Positions 8,110-15,119 of a DNA stretch of 33,761 nucleotides are shown in pieces. The DNA comes from M2408 sp044348665 (GTDB taxonomy: Bacteria; Bacteroidota; Bacteroidia; Flavobacteriales_D; Crocinitomicaceae). Location: assembly GCA_044348665.1 (NCBI GenBank), contig JBIKSI010000019.1, positions 1-33,761 on the forward strand, written 5' to 3'. The first letter of the stretch is position 1; the number at the start of each line of letters is the position of its first letter. The notes under the pieces are model-generated. The model searched no databases. It was not told the origin of the DNA and worked only from the letters and a program-made list of their open reading frames with translations. Made by a program: the position numbers and the translations under genes.

Positions 8110-9000
8110 TTAGCCTTTGATTCGTTTATAAATCTTTCTAATCAGTTTAAAAATCAAACTCGTATTATCCCAAGAATAGGCATAATAGTTTTTGTCTGAA
8201 CCTCCTAAATTGAGGTAAAATTGTCGAATGGAATCAATGTTTGAACCACCAAAATCAAATTCAAAGTTATTGTTCCTTGCAAGATTAATTGCTTGATTCA
8301 TGCACAGATACATTCCACCATTTTTTTTAGTTTCAGCGTCGCTCGCTCCTATGAGGTAAATTATTTTTGAATTTTCGATGATAAATACCATTCCTCCCTT
8401 GAGAATATCTTGCTTGTAAATTCCAGAAATGTAGATTTTGTATTGAATCTCCTTGATTTTGAATAGTTTTTGTAGCTTTAAACTGTTGTTCTTGTCAAAA
8501 CCAGGGATTTTATCAATTAACTCAGCTTCCAAAATTGGCTTCAGTTGATCAAAGTCACAATTTTTGATTTCAAACCCACATTTTTCTGCTTTTTTGATCA
8601 TTCTTTTTGCCAAAGAATTATAATTCTCATTGTTGTCAAAAACTTGAAATTTTCTGACTGTTTTTGTAGCCTTATTTAAGTTTAAATTTTCAATTTCGGA
8701 ATATAGCTGTCCAATCTTAAATTCGTCTTGAATTTTTGACAAACAAATTTCTATTTCCTCTTTATTGAGACTATAAAATTCGCAATTTCTTTGGTAAAAA
8801 CTTGGGTAAATTAATTTTACTTGTAGCTGTTGATTGTAAACAAAAGCTGCACCTTTAGAATAGTTTTCGTCTACATAAATGAGCCAGTTTTTTGCAAAAA
8901 GGTCTAAATATTCGCTATAAAAAAATAGTGAGCCTTGATTTTTTTTCACCAAATCATTCCATTTTTTTTTATCTATATCTTTACTTTTTACTAACTTCAT
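8110..9000 (-). CDS. FemAB / GNAT-like acyltransferase family protein (Acetyltransf_6 type)
   Basis: 296 residues, cytoplasmic, no signal peptide. The N-terminus (WNDLVKKNQGSLFFYSEYLDLF) matches the opening of FemAB-like double-GNAT proteins. The C-terminal part has IIENSKIIYLIGASD, then GGMYLCMNQAINLARNNNF and FDFGGSNIDSIRQFYLNLGG. This is the order of strand, CoA-site helix and DFGG-type motif seen in Acetyltransf_6 (BioF2-like/FemAB) proteins. Relatives transfer amino acids or acyl groups to peptidoglycan or exopolysaccharide precursors; which applies here cannot be told. It is the first gene of the minus-strand run and is divergent from the CYTH gene, with a 60-bp shared upstream region. 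Confidence 0.75.
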   Translation of the reverse strand: MKLVKSKDIDKKKWNDLVKKNQGSLFFYSEYLDLFAKNWLIYVDENYSKGAAFVYNQQLQVKLIYPSFYQRNCEFYSLNKEEIEICLSKIQDEFKIGQLYSEIENLNLNKATKTVRKFQVFDNNENYNSLAKRMIKKAEKCGFEIKNCDFDQLKPILEAELIDKIPGFDKNNSLKLQKLFKIKEIQYKIYISGIYKQDILKGGMVFIIENSKIIYLIGASDAETKKNGGMYLCMNQAINLARNNNFEFDFGGSNIDSIRQFYLNLGGSDKNYYAYSWDNTSLIFKLIRKIYKRIKG

Positions 9001-9016
9001 AGCTGAAAATCAAATT

Positions 9017-9024
9017 CAAAAGTA
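9017..9024 (-). promoter_or_regulatory. Candidate promoter for the minus-strand glycan operon
   Basis: The minus strand reads TACTTTTG (TAnnTTTG consensus), 16 bp before the ATG at 9000. That distance is similar to other promoters in this window. No ideal -33 TTG is present. The element lies in the 60-bp divergent gap shared with the CYTH gene. Confidence 0.5.
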
Positions 9025-9060
9025 CATTTTTTATACAATAAAGTAAAACTAAAGTCAGGA

Positions 9061-9504
9061 ATGAAAGAAATTGAGCGTAAATTTTTGGTAAACAAACAAC
9101 TTTGGGAATCAGTTGAAAAGCCAGTTCCAGTTTTAATTTCACAAGGCTACATTTCAAAAAGTGAACAAGGAGTTGTAAGAGTGCGAACGAAAGGTCAGAA
9201 AGGTTTTTTAACCATTAAAAGTGCAAACACGGGAATCTCTCGCAGTGAATTTGAATACGAAATTCCTTTAGTTGAGGCAAACGAACTTTTGTTGCAGTTT
9301 TGCGAGAAGAAAATTGTTAAAAAACGTTATTTAATTGAATTTGGCAAACATTTGTGGGAAGTGGACGAATTCATTGAGCCAAAACAGGATTTTGTAATCG
9401 CTGAAATTGAGTTGTCAGACGAAAATGAGCTTTTTTTGAAGCCAGATTGGGCAGAAAAAGATGTAAGTTTAGAAAAAATCTATTTTAATTCGAATATGAT
9501 TTAG
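9061..9504 (+). CDS. CYTH-domain protein (triphosphate tunnel metalloenzyme family)
   Basis: 147 residues. The N-terminus has the ExExK signature as EIERKFLV (residues 3-10). Charged strands follow, with VRVRTKGQKGFLTIK, EFEYEIP, KKRYLIEFG, WEVDEF and AEIELSDENE. These supply the alternating Arg/Lys and Glu side chains that line the tunnel of this fold. Family members hydrolyse inorganic triphosphate, nucleotides or other organic triphosphates using divalent metal; a few are class IV adenylate cyclases. Short bacterial single-domain copies like this one are mostly triphosphatases, but the substrate is not shown by sequence. Monocistronic by position; probably unrelated in function to its neighbours. 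Confidence 0.88.
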   Translation: MKEIERKFLVNKQLWESVEKPVPVLISQGYISKSEQGVVRVRTKGQKGFLTIKSANTGISRSEFEYEIPLVEANELLLQFCEKKIVKKRYLIEFGKHLWEVDEFIEPKQDFVIAEIELSDENELFLKPDWAEKDVSLEKIYFNSNMI

Positions 9505-9581
9505 GGGTAAAATCTTATTTTTTAGTCTATTGTTTTTAAATTGTATAACAGTTTTTTTCATGAAAGTTGAAAAAAAATGTT

Positions 9582-9589
9582 TAATTTTG
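9582..9589 (+). promoter_or_regulatory. Bacteroidota-type -7 promoter element of the capsule locus
   Basis: TAATTTTG matches TAnnTTTG and is followed by CCACTTA. This is close to the OmpA promoter, which reads TAACTTTG followed by CCACGTA. It lies 20 bp before the ATG at 9610 and downstream of the alternative ATG at 9577, which supports 9610 as the real start. The best TTG upstream is spaced only 12 bp away, so the -33 part is weak. Confidence 0.65.
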
Positions 9590-9609
9590 CCACTTATTTA
9601 ACTGATTTT

Positions 9610-11964
9610 ATGCTTACAATATTTAGAAATAGCCTACTTTTACTTTCTTTTTTAGTAACTTCATTTTTAACTTTATCGCAAGGTATTTCGGCCAATGAAA
9701 TTAAAGATTTGAACGTTGATCAATTATCCAAGGCAGAAGTTGTTAAAATTAAAAATGAAATGAACAGCAAAAATATGTCCATGAATACTTTGGAAAATGT
9801 TGCTATTCTCAATGGTATGAGTGCTACTGATTTTTCAATTTTAAAAAATAGAATTGAAAGTCTTGATGCAGAAGTTAATGAATCGAATATTGAAAAAGGC
9901 ATTTCAATTGTTGAAAAACCAATTGAACTAGACAAAAGGTCAGCTTTGCAACAATCTACAATTTTTGGTTCTGAAATTTTCTCTAATGCTTCCTTGAGTT
10001 TTGAACCAAATTCTAATATGCCAACTCCCACGAATTATATACTTGGGGTAGGAGATGAATTGCAAGTTGTAATTTATGGTATGCAAGAATTTTCTTCTAC
10101 AGTTTCCGTTACTCGAGAGGGTAAAATTTCAATTCCAATTGTCGGACAAGTTTATGTAAACGGATTAACCTTTGACGCTGCAAAAACTCAAATTAAAAAA
10201 GCGTGTTCTAAAATCTATAGTTCTTTAAATTCTGGTCAATCAACAATTTCAATTTCAATTTCAAAAATTCGTTCTATTAGAATTACAATCTTGGGAGCTA
10301 ATAAGCCTGGTAATTACACGGTCTCATCCCTTTCTACTGTTTTTAATGCATTACATATTGCAGGTGGTCCTGATGCAAATGGTTCATACAGAAACATTGA
10401 ATTAATAAGAAACAATAAAATTGTTAAGACAATAGATATTTATAAGTTTTTAATGAATGGTGATCAATCAGACAACATAAATTTGTTAGATAACGATATC
10501 ATTCGAATACCTGTTTATAAAAACAGAGTTAAAATTGAGGGAAAAGTGAAGAGGCCAGGTGTTTTTGAACTGCTACCACAAGAATCATTTTTAGATTTGT
10601 TGAGGTATTGTTCTGATTTTGATGAAGCAGCTTATAAATCCAATATTAAATTGGTTCAAAATACGGAAAAAGAGTTAAAGATTATAGATCTAACAGAAAG
10701 TCAATATCAAACTTATGTGCCAGTTTCTGGTGATGTTTTTAAAGTTTCGAGCTTACTGAATCGATTCGAGAATAAGGTCTCTATAAAGGGGTCTGTTTTC
10801 CGACCAGATGACTATGCATTATATGATGGAATGACTATTGATGATTTAATTCAAAAAGCAGACGGTTTGACAGAGGATGCATTTAAAACAAGAGCTCAAT
10901 TAATTAGAGAAAAAGAAGATTTAACGAAAGAAATCTTAAATATTGATTTATCGAAAGATAATAAAGGTATTAAACTAAGAAAAAATGATGAATTAATAGT
11001 TTCTTCTCTTTTTGACTTAACTTATGTTAAGAATGTTACTATAGGAGGTTTTGTAAAAAAACCTGGAACATATCCTTTTATCAAAAATTTAACATTGTAT
11101 GATGTCATAATTCAAGCGGGAGGTTTTTTAGAGGGTTCATCAAAAATTGTTGAAATCTCAAGTGTAATTATTAAGGATGAAAAAGTCGATTTGAAGGAGA
11201 AATCTGTTTCTAAAATAATTGAAATAGATACTTTGCTCTCAGATTTGTCCAAAAACATTTTGTTATCACCTTATGATGTGATTAATATAAGAAAAAAACC
11301 GGTATTCGAGGTTCAACGAAATGTTAATGTAGTTGGTCAGGTTTTTTATCCAGGAGACTACACGTTTACAAATCAAGATGAGACTTTTTTAGATTTAATA
11401 AATAGATCTGGAGGATTAAGAAATACAGCATATAAGAAAGGGATTTATGTTTTAAGAAACATAGACAAAATTTCCACTGAAAATAAAGAATTTAATGCTG
11501 TAAAAATTCCAATTAACTATAAAAGAATTTTAAGGAGGCCAAATTCAAGGTTTAATTTAGTTTTAAAAGTTGGTGATGAAATTCACATCCCAAAAGTAGT
11601 AAATACTGTTCAGGTTTTCGGTAAAGTTTATGTTCAGGCCGAAACTTCAATAGCACCAGGTAGAGGTGTTAGATATTACCTAAGGTCTGCTGGTGGAGTT
11701 AAAAAGACAGCAAACAAAAACAAAATATATTTAATTTATCAGAATGGTAAAGTTAAAAATACAAGAAGCTTTTTATTTTTTAGGTTTTATCCTTTAATTA
11801 AATCAGGTTGTGAAATTCATGTTCCAACAAAAATTGATAAACCTGAAGAGGGCGAGATTCAACAAATTAAAGAGAAATTGTCAATAGTTGAATTATCTGT
11901 TATTTCAGGTGTTATTTCGAGTATAACGGGTATGGTAATTGCAATAATTAATCTTTTACAATAA
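9610..11964 (+). CDS. Polysaccharide export protein with Poly_export and multiple SLBB domains (Wza-like)
   Basis: 784 residues from the ATG at 9610. That start gives a clean signal peptide (MLTIFRNSLLLLSFLVTSF...LSQG) and lies after the likely promoter; an earlier ATG at 9577 is in frame. There is no lipobox Cys, unlike E. coli Wza. After a helical, Asn/Glu-rich stretch comes a Poly_export domain (YILGVGDELQVVIYG, about 142-157). About six SLBB units follow, recognised by repeated GxVxxPGxY-like segments (GANKPGNY, GKVKRPGVF, GSVFRPDDY, GFVKKPGTY, GQVFYPGDY, and a diverged GKVYVQAET). A final membrane segment lies near 760-782. It probably forms the periplasm-to-outer-membrane conduit for the polysaccharide. 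It is about twice the length of Wza, as is common in Bacteroidota, and opens the locus. Its stop codon is followed directly by the rmlA ATG. Confidence 0.9.
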   Translation: MLTIFRNSLLLLSFLVTSFLTLSQGISANEIKDLNVDQLSKAEVVKIKNEMNSKNMSMNTLENVAILNGMSATDFSILKNRIESLDAEVNESNIEKGISIVEKPIELDKRSALQQSTIFGSEIFSNASLSFEPNSNMPTPTNYILGVGDELQVVIYGMQEFSSTVSVTREGKISIPIVGQVYVNGLTFDAAKTQIKKACSKIYSSLNSGQSTISISISKIRSIRITILGANKPGNYTVSSLSTVFNALHIAGGPDANGSYRNIELIRNNKIVKTIDIYKFLMNGDQSDNINLLDNDIIRIPVYKNRVKIEGKVKRPGVFELLPQESFLDLLRYCSDFDEAAYKSNIKLVQNTEKELKIIDLTESQYQTYVPVSGDVFKVSSLLNRFENKVSIKGSVFRPDDYALYDGMTIDDLIQKADGLTEDAFKTRAQLIREKEDLTKEILNIDLSKDNKGIKLRKNDELIVSSLFDLTYVKNVTIGGFVKKPGTYPFIKNLTLYDVIIQAGGFLEGSSKIVEISSVIIKDEKVDLKEKSVSKIIEIDTLLSDLSKNILLSPYDVINIRKKPVFEVQRNVNVVGQVFYPGDYTFTNQDETFLDLINRSGGLRNTAYKKGIYVLRNIDKISTENKEFNAVKIPINYKRILRRPNSRFNLVLKVGDEIHIPKVVNTVQVFGKVYVQAETSIAPGRGVRYYLRSAGGVKKTANKNKIYLIYQNGKVKNTRSFLFFRFYPLIKSGCEIHVPTKIDKPEEGEIQQIKEKLSIVELSVISGVISSITGMVIAIINLLQ

Positions 11965-12843
11965 ATGAAAGGAATAATATTAGCTGGTGGTTCTGGCACT
12001 CGTTTGTATCCAATAACAAAAGGAGTTTCAAAGCAACTTTTACCTGTTTATGATAAACCGATGGTTTATTATCCACTTTCAGTATTGTTGTTGGCTGGAA
12101 TAAAAGATATTTTAGTAATCTCTACTCCTGACGATATTAAAAATTTTGAAAAATTATTGGGGAATGGTTCTCAATGGGGAATTAAGATTTCTTATAAAGT
12201 GCAAGTTTCACCCGATGGTTTAGCCCAAGCCTTCATTTTAGGTGAAGAATTTATTGGTAATGATGCTGTTTGTTTAGTATTGGGAGATAATATTTTTTAT
12301 GGACATGGATTAAGTGAATCACTTAAAAAAGCAGTTAATACTGCTGAAGTAAATAATGAATCAACAGTTTTTGCTTATTATGTTTCAGATCCGGAAAGAT
12401 ATGGTGTTGCAGAATTTAATAGCGAAGGAAAAGTCATATCAATCGAAGAAAAACCAGATAATCCAAAATCAAATTATGCTGTTGTTGGACTTTATTTTTA
12501 TACAAATGATGTCGTTCAAATTGCAAAAACATTAAAGCCTTCAAAACGAGGTGAACTTGAAATAACTTCTGTGAATGAGCATTACCTAAATTTAGGTAAG
12601 TTGAAAGTTGAATTACTTGGTAGAGGATTTGCTTGGTTGGATACAGGAACCCATGAATCACTTCTGGAGGCTGGCTCATTTATACAAACTATTGAGAAAA
12701 GACAAGGTTTAAAAATAGCTTGTATAGAGGAAATTGTTTACGAAATGGCATACATTACGAAAAATGAATTATTAAATTTGATTAAGCCTCTTGCTAAAAC
12801 GCAATATGGTGAATATTTAACTAAATTAGCACTAAAAAATTGA
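11965..12843 (+). CDS. rmlA: Glucose-1-phosphate thymidylyltransferase
   Basis: 292 residues, the usual RmlA/RfbA length. The nucleotide-binding signature is KGIILAGGSGTRLYPITKG (residues 2-20), followed by SKQLLPVYDKPMVYYPLS with the catalytic and phosphate-binding Lys. GDNIFYGHGL is the dNDP/Mg site, and EEKP and WLDTGTHESL are conserved sugar-site segments. It makes dTDP-glucose from dTTP and glucose-1-phosphate, the first step of dTDP-6-deoxysugar synthesis. The ATG abuts the export-protein stop codon, and the 3' end overlaps rmlC by 4 bp, so the genes are translationally coupled. The identity is secure. Confidence 0.97.
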   Translation: MKGIILAGGSGTRLYPITKGVSKQLLPVYDKPMVYYPLSVLLLAGIKDILVISTPDDIKNFEKLLGNGSQWGIKISYKVQVSPDGLAQAFILGEEFIGNDAVCLVLGDNIFYGHGLSESLKKAVNTAEVNNESTVFAYYVSDPERYGVAEFNSEGKVISIEEKPDNPKSNYAVVGLYFYTNDVVQIAKTLKPSKRGELEITSVNEHYLNLGKLKVELLGRGFAWLDTGTHESLLEAGSFIQTIEKRQGLKIACIEEIVYEMAYITKNELLNLIKPLAKTQYGEYLTKLALKN

Positions 12844-13391
12844 GAATTGAAGAGTCACATATCAAAGATCTGCTAATAATTGAGCCGAAAGTTTTTGGAG
12901 ACGAAAGAGGGTATTTTTTTGAGTCTTATAATCAAGACAGCTTTGTTATTAATGGTCTTGAATTTAATTTCATTCAAGATAATGAGGCAAAATCATCAAA
13001 AGGAGTTCTTCGCGGATTACATTTCCAAAATCCTCCCTATTCTCAAACAAAATTAATACGAGCAATCAAAGGCGAAATATTAGACGTTGTTGTTGATTTA
13101 AGAAATAGTTCGAAGACCTTTGGTGAATCTTTTTCAATTTTATTAAATGATCAAAATAAAAAACAATTGCTAGTTCCAAAGGGATTTGCGCATGGTTATA
13201 TTGTTTTAAGTGAAGAAGCTATTGTAGCTTATAAAGTTGATGAAAAATATTTACCATCTGCTGAAGGTGGAATCTTGTGGAAGGATCCTTCTTTAGGTAT
13301 AGATTGGAAACTTATGGAAAGTGAAATAATTCTTTCTCCTAAAGATAAGTGTTTAAATTTGTTAAATGAAATTAAATCACCGTTTATATGA
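12840..13391 (+). CDS. rmlC: dTDP-4-dehydrorhamnose 3,5-epimerase
   Basis: 183 residues. The N-terminus reads IEPKVFGDERGYFFESYN, and the cupin core has GVLRGLHFQNPPYSQTKLI (catalytic His in LRGLHFQ) and GEILDVVVDLR. VPKGFAHGY follows. It epimerises C3 and C5 of dTDP-4-keto-6-deoxyglucose. The start is TTG, overlapping the rmlA stop as TTGA. No in-frame ATG gives the correct length, since family members begin very near this residue, so I accept the TTG. The 3' end overlaps rmlB by ATGA. The gene order A-C-B is less common than B-D-A-C. Confidence 0.95.
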   Translation: MRIEESHIKDLLIIEPKVFGDERGYFFESYNQDSFVINGLEFNFIQDNEAKSSKGVLRGLHFQNPPYSQTKLIRAIKGEILDVVVDLRNSSKTFGESFSILLNDQNKKQLLVPKGFAHGYIVLSEEAIVAYKVDEKYLPSAEGGILWKDPSLGIDWKLMESEIILSPKDKCLNLLNEIKSPFI

Positions 13392-14386
13392 AAAATTTGT
13401 TGATTACAGGTGGTGCAGGTTTTATAGGGTCAAATTTTGTACCTTATTTTCTTAATAAACATGTAGATTATAATTTGATCGTTTTAGATAAGTTAACATA
13501 TGCAGGTTCATTAAGTAACCTTAAAGAAGTTGATGAGAATCCTAGATTTACTTTTGTAAAAGGTGATATTTGTGATAGAGATTTGGTAGCTAGTTTGTTT
13601 GAGGAATATCAATTTCAAGGCGTAATTCATTTTGCTGCAGAATCACATGTAGATAATTCAATTTCTGGTCCAGAGGCATTTGTTCAAACTAATATTGTAG
13701 GTACATTTAATTTGATTGAGAGTGCACGAAAACTTTGGATGGAATCTCCAAATTCAGTGAAAGAAGAATATGGTCAAGCAAGGTTTCATCATATTTCTAC
13801 AGATGAAGTATATGGTTCACTTGGAAAAACAGGTTTTTTTACTGAAAAGACACCCTACGCTCCAAATAGTCCATATAGTGCATCAAAGGCTTCTAGTGAT
13901 ATGCTTGTTAGAAGTTATTTTCATACATTTGGTTTAAATGTTGTAACCACCAATTGTTCAAATAATTACGGTCCAAAGCAACATTCAGAAAAACTAATTC
14001 CAACTATTATTCGACAAGCATTTGCTGAGGAATTAATTCCTATTTATGGTGATGGGAAAAATGTTAGGGATTGGTTGCATGTGCTTGATCATTGTAAGGC
14101 TATTGATTTAGTTTTTCATAAAGGAATTTCAGGTGAAACCTATAATGTTGGTGGTGGAAATGAGAGAACAAATTTAGAAATTGTAAATGTAATTTGCCAA
14201 AAATTAGATGTTTTAAAGCCTAGGAAAAATGGTGAATCTTATACAGAGTTAATAGGTTTCGTAAAGGATAGAGCTGGTCACGATAAAAGATATGCAATTG
14301 ATGCTGAAAAAATAAAAAATGAATTGGGTTGGGAGGCACAAGAAAACTTTGAAAGTGCAATTTTAGGATTATTAAATGAATTTTAA
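13388..14386 (+). CDS. rmlB: dTDP-glucose 4,6-dehydratase
   Basis: 332 residues, SDR extended family. GGAGFIGSNF (residues 8-17) binds NAD. HFAAESHVDNSI, STDEVYGSLG (catalytic Thr-Asp-Glu) and YSASKASSD (YxxxK) are RmlB hallmarks, as are NCSNNYGPKQHSEKLIP and VRDWLHVLDH. It converts dTDP-glucose to dTDP-4-keto-6-deoxyglucose in the cytoplasm. It is translationally coupled to rmlC through an ATGA overlap. The window contains no rmlD, so the final reduction to dTDP-L-rhamnose needs a gene elsewhere, or the pathway leads to a different dTDP-sugar. Confidence 0.96.
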   Translation: MKNLLITGGAGFIGSNFVPYFLNKHVDYNLIVLDKLTYAGSLSNLKEVDENPRFTFVKGDICDRDLVASLFEEYQFQGVIHFAAESHVDNSISGPEAFVQTNIVGTFNLIESARKLWMESPNSVKEEYGQARFHHISTDEVYGSLGKTGFFTEKTPYAPNSPYSASKASSDMLVRSYFHTFGLNVVTTNCSNNYGPKQHSEKLIPTIIRQAFAEELIPIYGDGKNVRDWLHVLDHCKAIDLVFHKGISGETYNVGGGNERTNLEIVNVICQKLDVLKPRKNGESYTELIGFVKDRAGHDKRYAIDAEKIKNELGWEAQENFESAILGLLNEF

Positions 14387-14393
14387 GTAGTTG

Positions 14394-14948
14394 ATGTTAA
14401 ACAAAGAAATTAGTACGATGTCAAAACCTATTTTGGTGAGTCAAAATTTTGATGACCAAGATTGGTTTGTTGTGCGCACTAATTCTCGCTGTGAGAAAAA
14501 GGTTTATAATCAATTAGTTCGACTTGGTTTTACTTGCTTTCTTCCACTAAAAACAACTATTCGACTTTGGAGCGACCGTAAAAAAAAAGTTACCTTTCCC
14601 CTTATTCCTTCCGTTGTTTTTGTACAAGGAATGAAAATGGATAAAACCTTTTTATATACATTAAATGGCATTCATTCAATTTTGAAATCGAATGGAAAAG
14701 TGGGGAGAGTTAAAAATATTGAGATTGAGCAATTAAAATTCATAGGCATTAATGATTTGGATTTTTATGAAGATATTGAACAATCCTTTTTAGAAGGAGA
14801 TAATGTAGAAATAATTAATGGTCCTTTAAAAGGCCTCTTTGCAAATGCAATACAAGAATCAAACTCATTTCGTGTTATGATTGAAATCACGAATCTTGGG
14901 TGGGGATATTGTGTAAGTTTACCTAAAAACTGTGTGCGTAAAATTTAA
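14394..14948 (+). CDS. Specialised NusG-like transcription antitermination factor (UpxY/RfaH-like)
   Basis: 184 residues from the ATG at 14394; another in-frame ATG lies at 14418 (MSKPILV). The NGN domain is visible as DWFVVRTNSRCEKKVYNQL followed by CFLPLKTT, FPLIPSVVFVQG and YTLNGIHSIL. A C-terminal KOW domain follows (EGDNVEIINGPLKGLFANAI). This is not housekeeping NusG, which lies near secE/rplK, but the paralogue type that Bacteroidota use to control capsule operons, as UpxY does. It probably travels with RNA polymerase and suppresses early termination in this long locus. Unusually, it sits after the rml genes rather than first. A 171-bp gap with candidate target elements follows. Confidence 0.88.
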   Translation: MLNKEISTMSKPILVSQNFDDQDWFVVRTNSRCEKKVYNQLVRLGFTCFLPLKTTIRLWSDRKKKVTFPLIPSVVFVQGMKMDKTFLYTLNGIHSILKSNGKVGRVKNIEIEQLKFIGINDLDFYEDIEQSFLEGDNVEIINGPLKGLFANAIQESNSFRVMIEITNLGWGYCVSLPKNCVRKI

Positions 14949-14983
14949 TTAATTTTATTCTTTCAGTTTTTGCTTACTGTGGT

Positions 14984-14991
14984 TATTTTTG
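14984..14991 (+). promoter_or_regulatory. Weak candidate -7 element before the dehydrogenase gene
   Basis: TATTTTTG fits TAnnTTTG. A start site from it would place the GGCGAAGCC hairpin within the first about 20 transcribed bases and leave a leader of more than 110 nt. There is no well-spaced -33 TTG, and the AT-rich background makes chance matches likely. Confidence 0.3.
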
Positions 14992-15002
14992 TAACTGAGG
15001 AC

Positions 15003-15011
15003 GGCGAAGCC
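15003..15011 (+). promoter_or_regulatory. GC-rich mini-hairpin GGCGAAGCC, candidate antitermination (ops-like) site
   Basis: GGC / GCC pair across a GAA loop, inside the patch GAGGACGGCGAAGCC in an otherwise very AT-rich gap. It contains GCGAAGC, known as an unusually stable single-stranded DNA mini-hairpin. E. coli RfaH recognises a small hairpin in the non-template strand of ops. The position, 54 bp after the NusG-like gene and 108 bp before the next one, suggests a similar role. This is inference; no U tract follows, so it is not a terminator. Confidence 0.35.
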
Positions 15012-15037
15012 ATTTATAACTTAAAAAAAAATTAGGA

Positions 15038-15063
15038 ATTAGTTTTAGATATCAAATACTAAT
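15038..15063. repeat. 26-bp imperfect dyad
   Basis: Arms ATTAGTTTTAGAT and ATCAAATACTAAT are inverted repeats with 11 of 13 positions complementary, centred on GATATC with no spacer. It could be an operator for a dimeric regulator or a hairpin in the leader of the downstream gene. Confidence 0.4.
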
Positions 15064-15119
15064 AGCTTAATGTTCCAAAACAGTAAAATAAATATAAAAT
15101 TAATTTAAATTAAATTAAA

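Noticed and set aside
9577..9609. Earlier start for the SLBB export protein at 9577
   Set aside because: The -7 promoter box lies downstream of this ATG, and the added residues weaken the signal peptide.
14394..14948. Housekeeping nusG
   Set aside because: No secE, rplK or rplA next to it, and its place inside a polysaccharide locus fits the specialised paralogue type.
15003..15030. GGCGAAGCC hairpin as a rho-independent terminator
   Set aside because: The stem is only 3 bp and is followed by ATTTATAACTTAAAA, not a T run.
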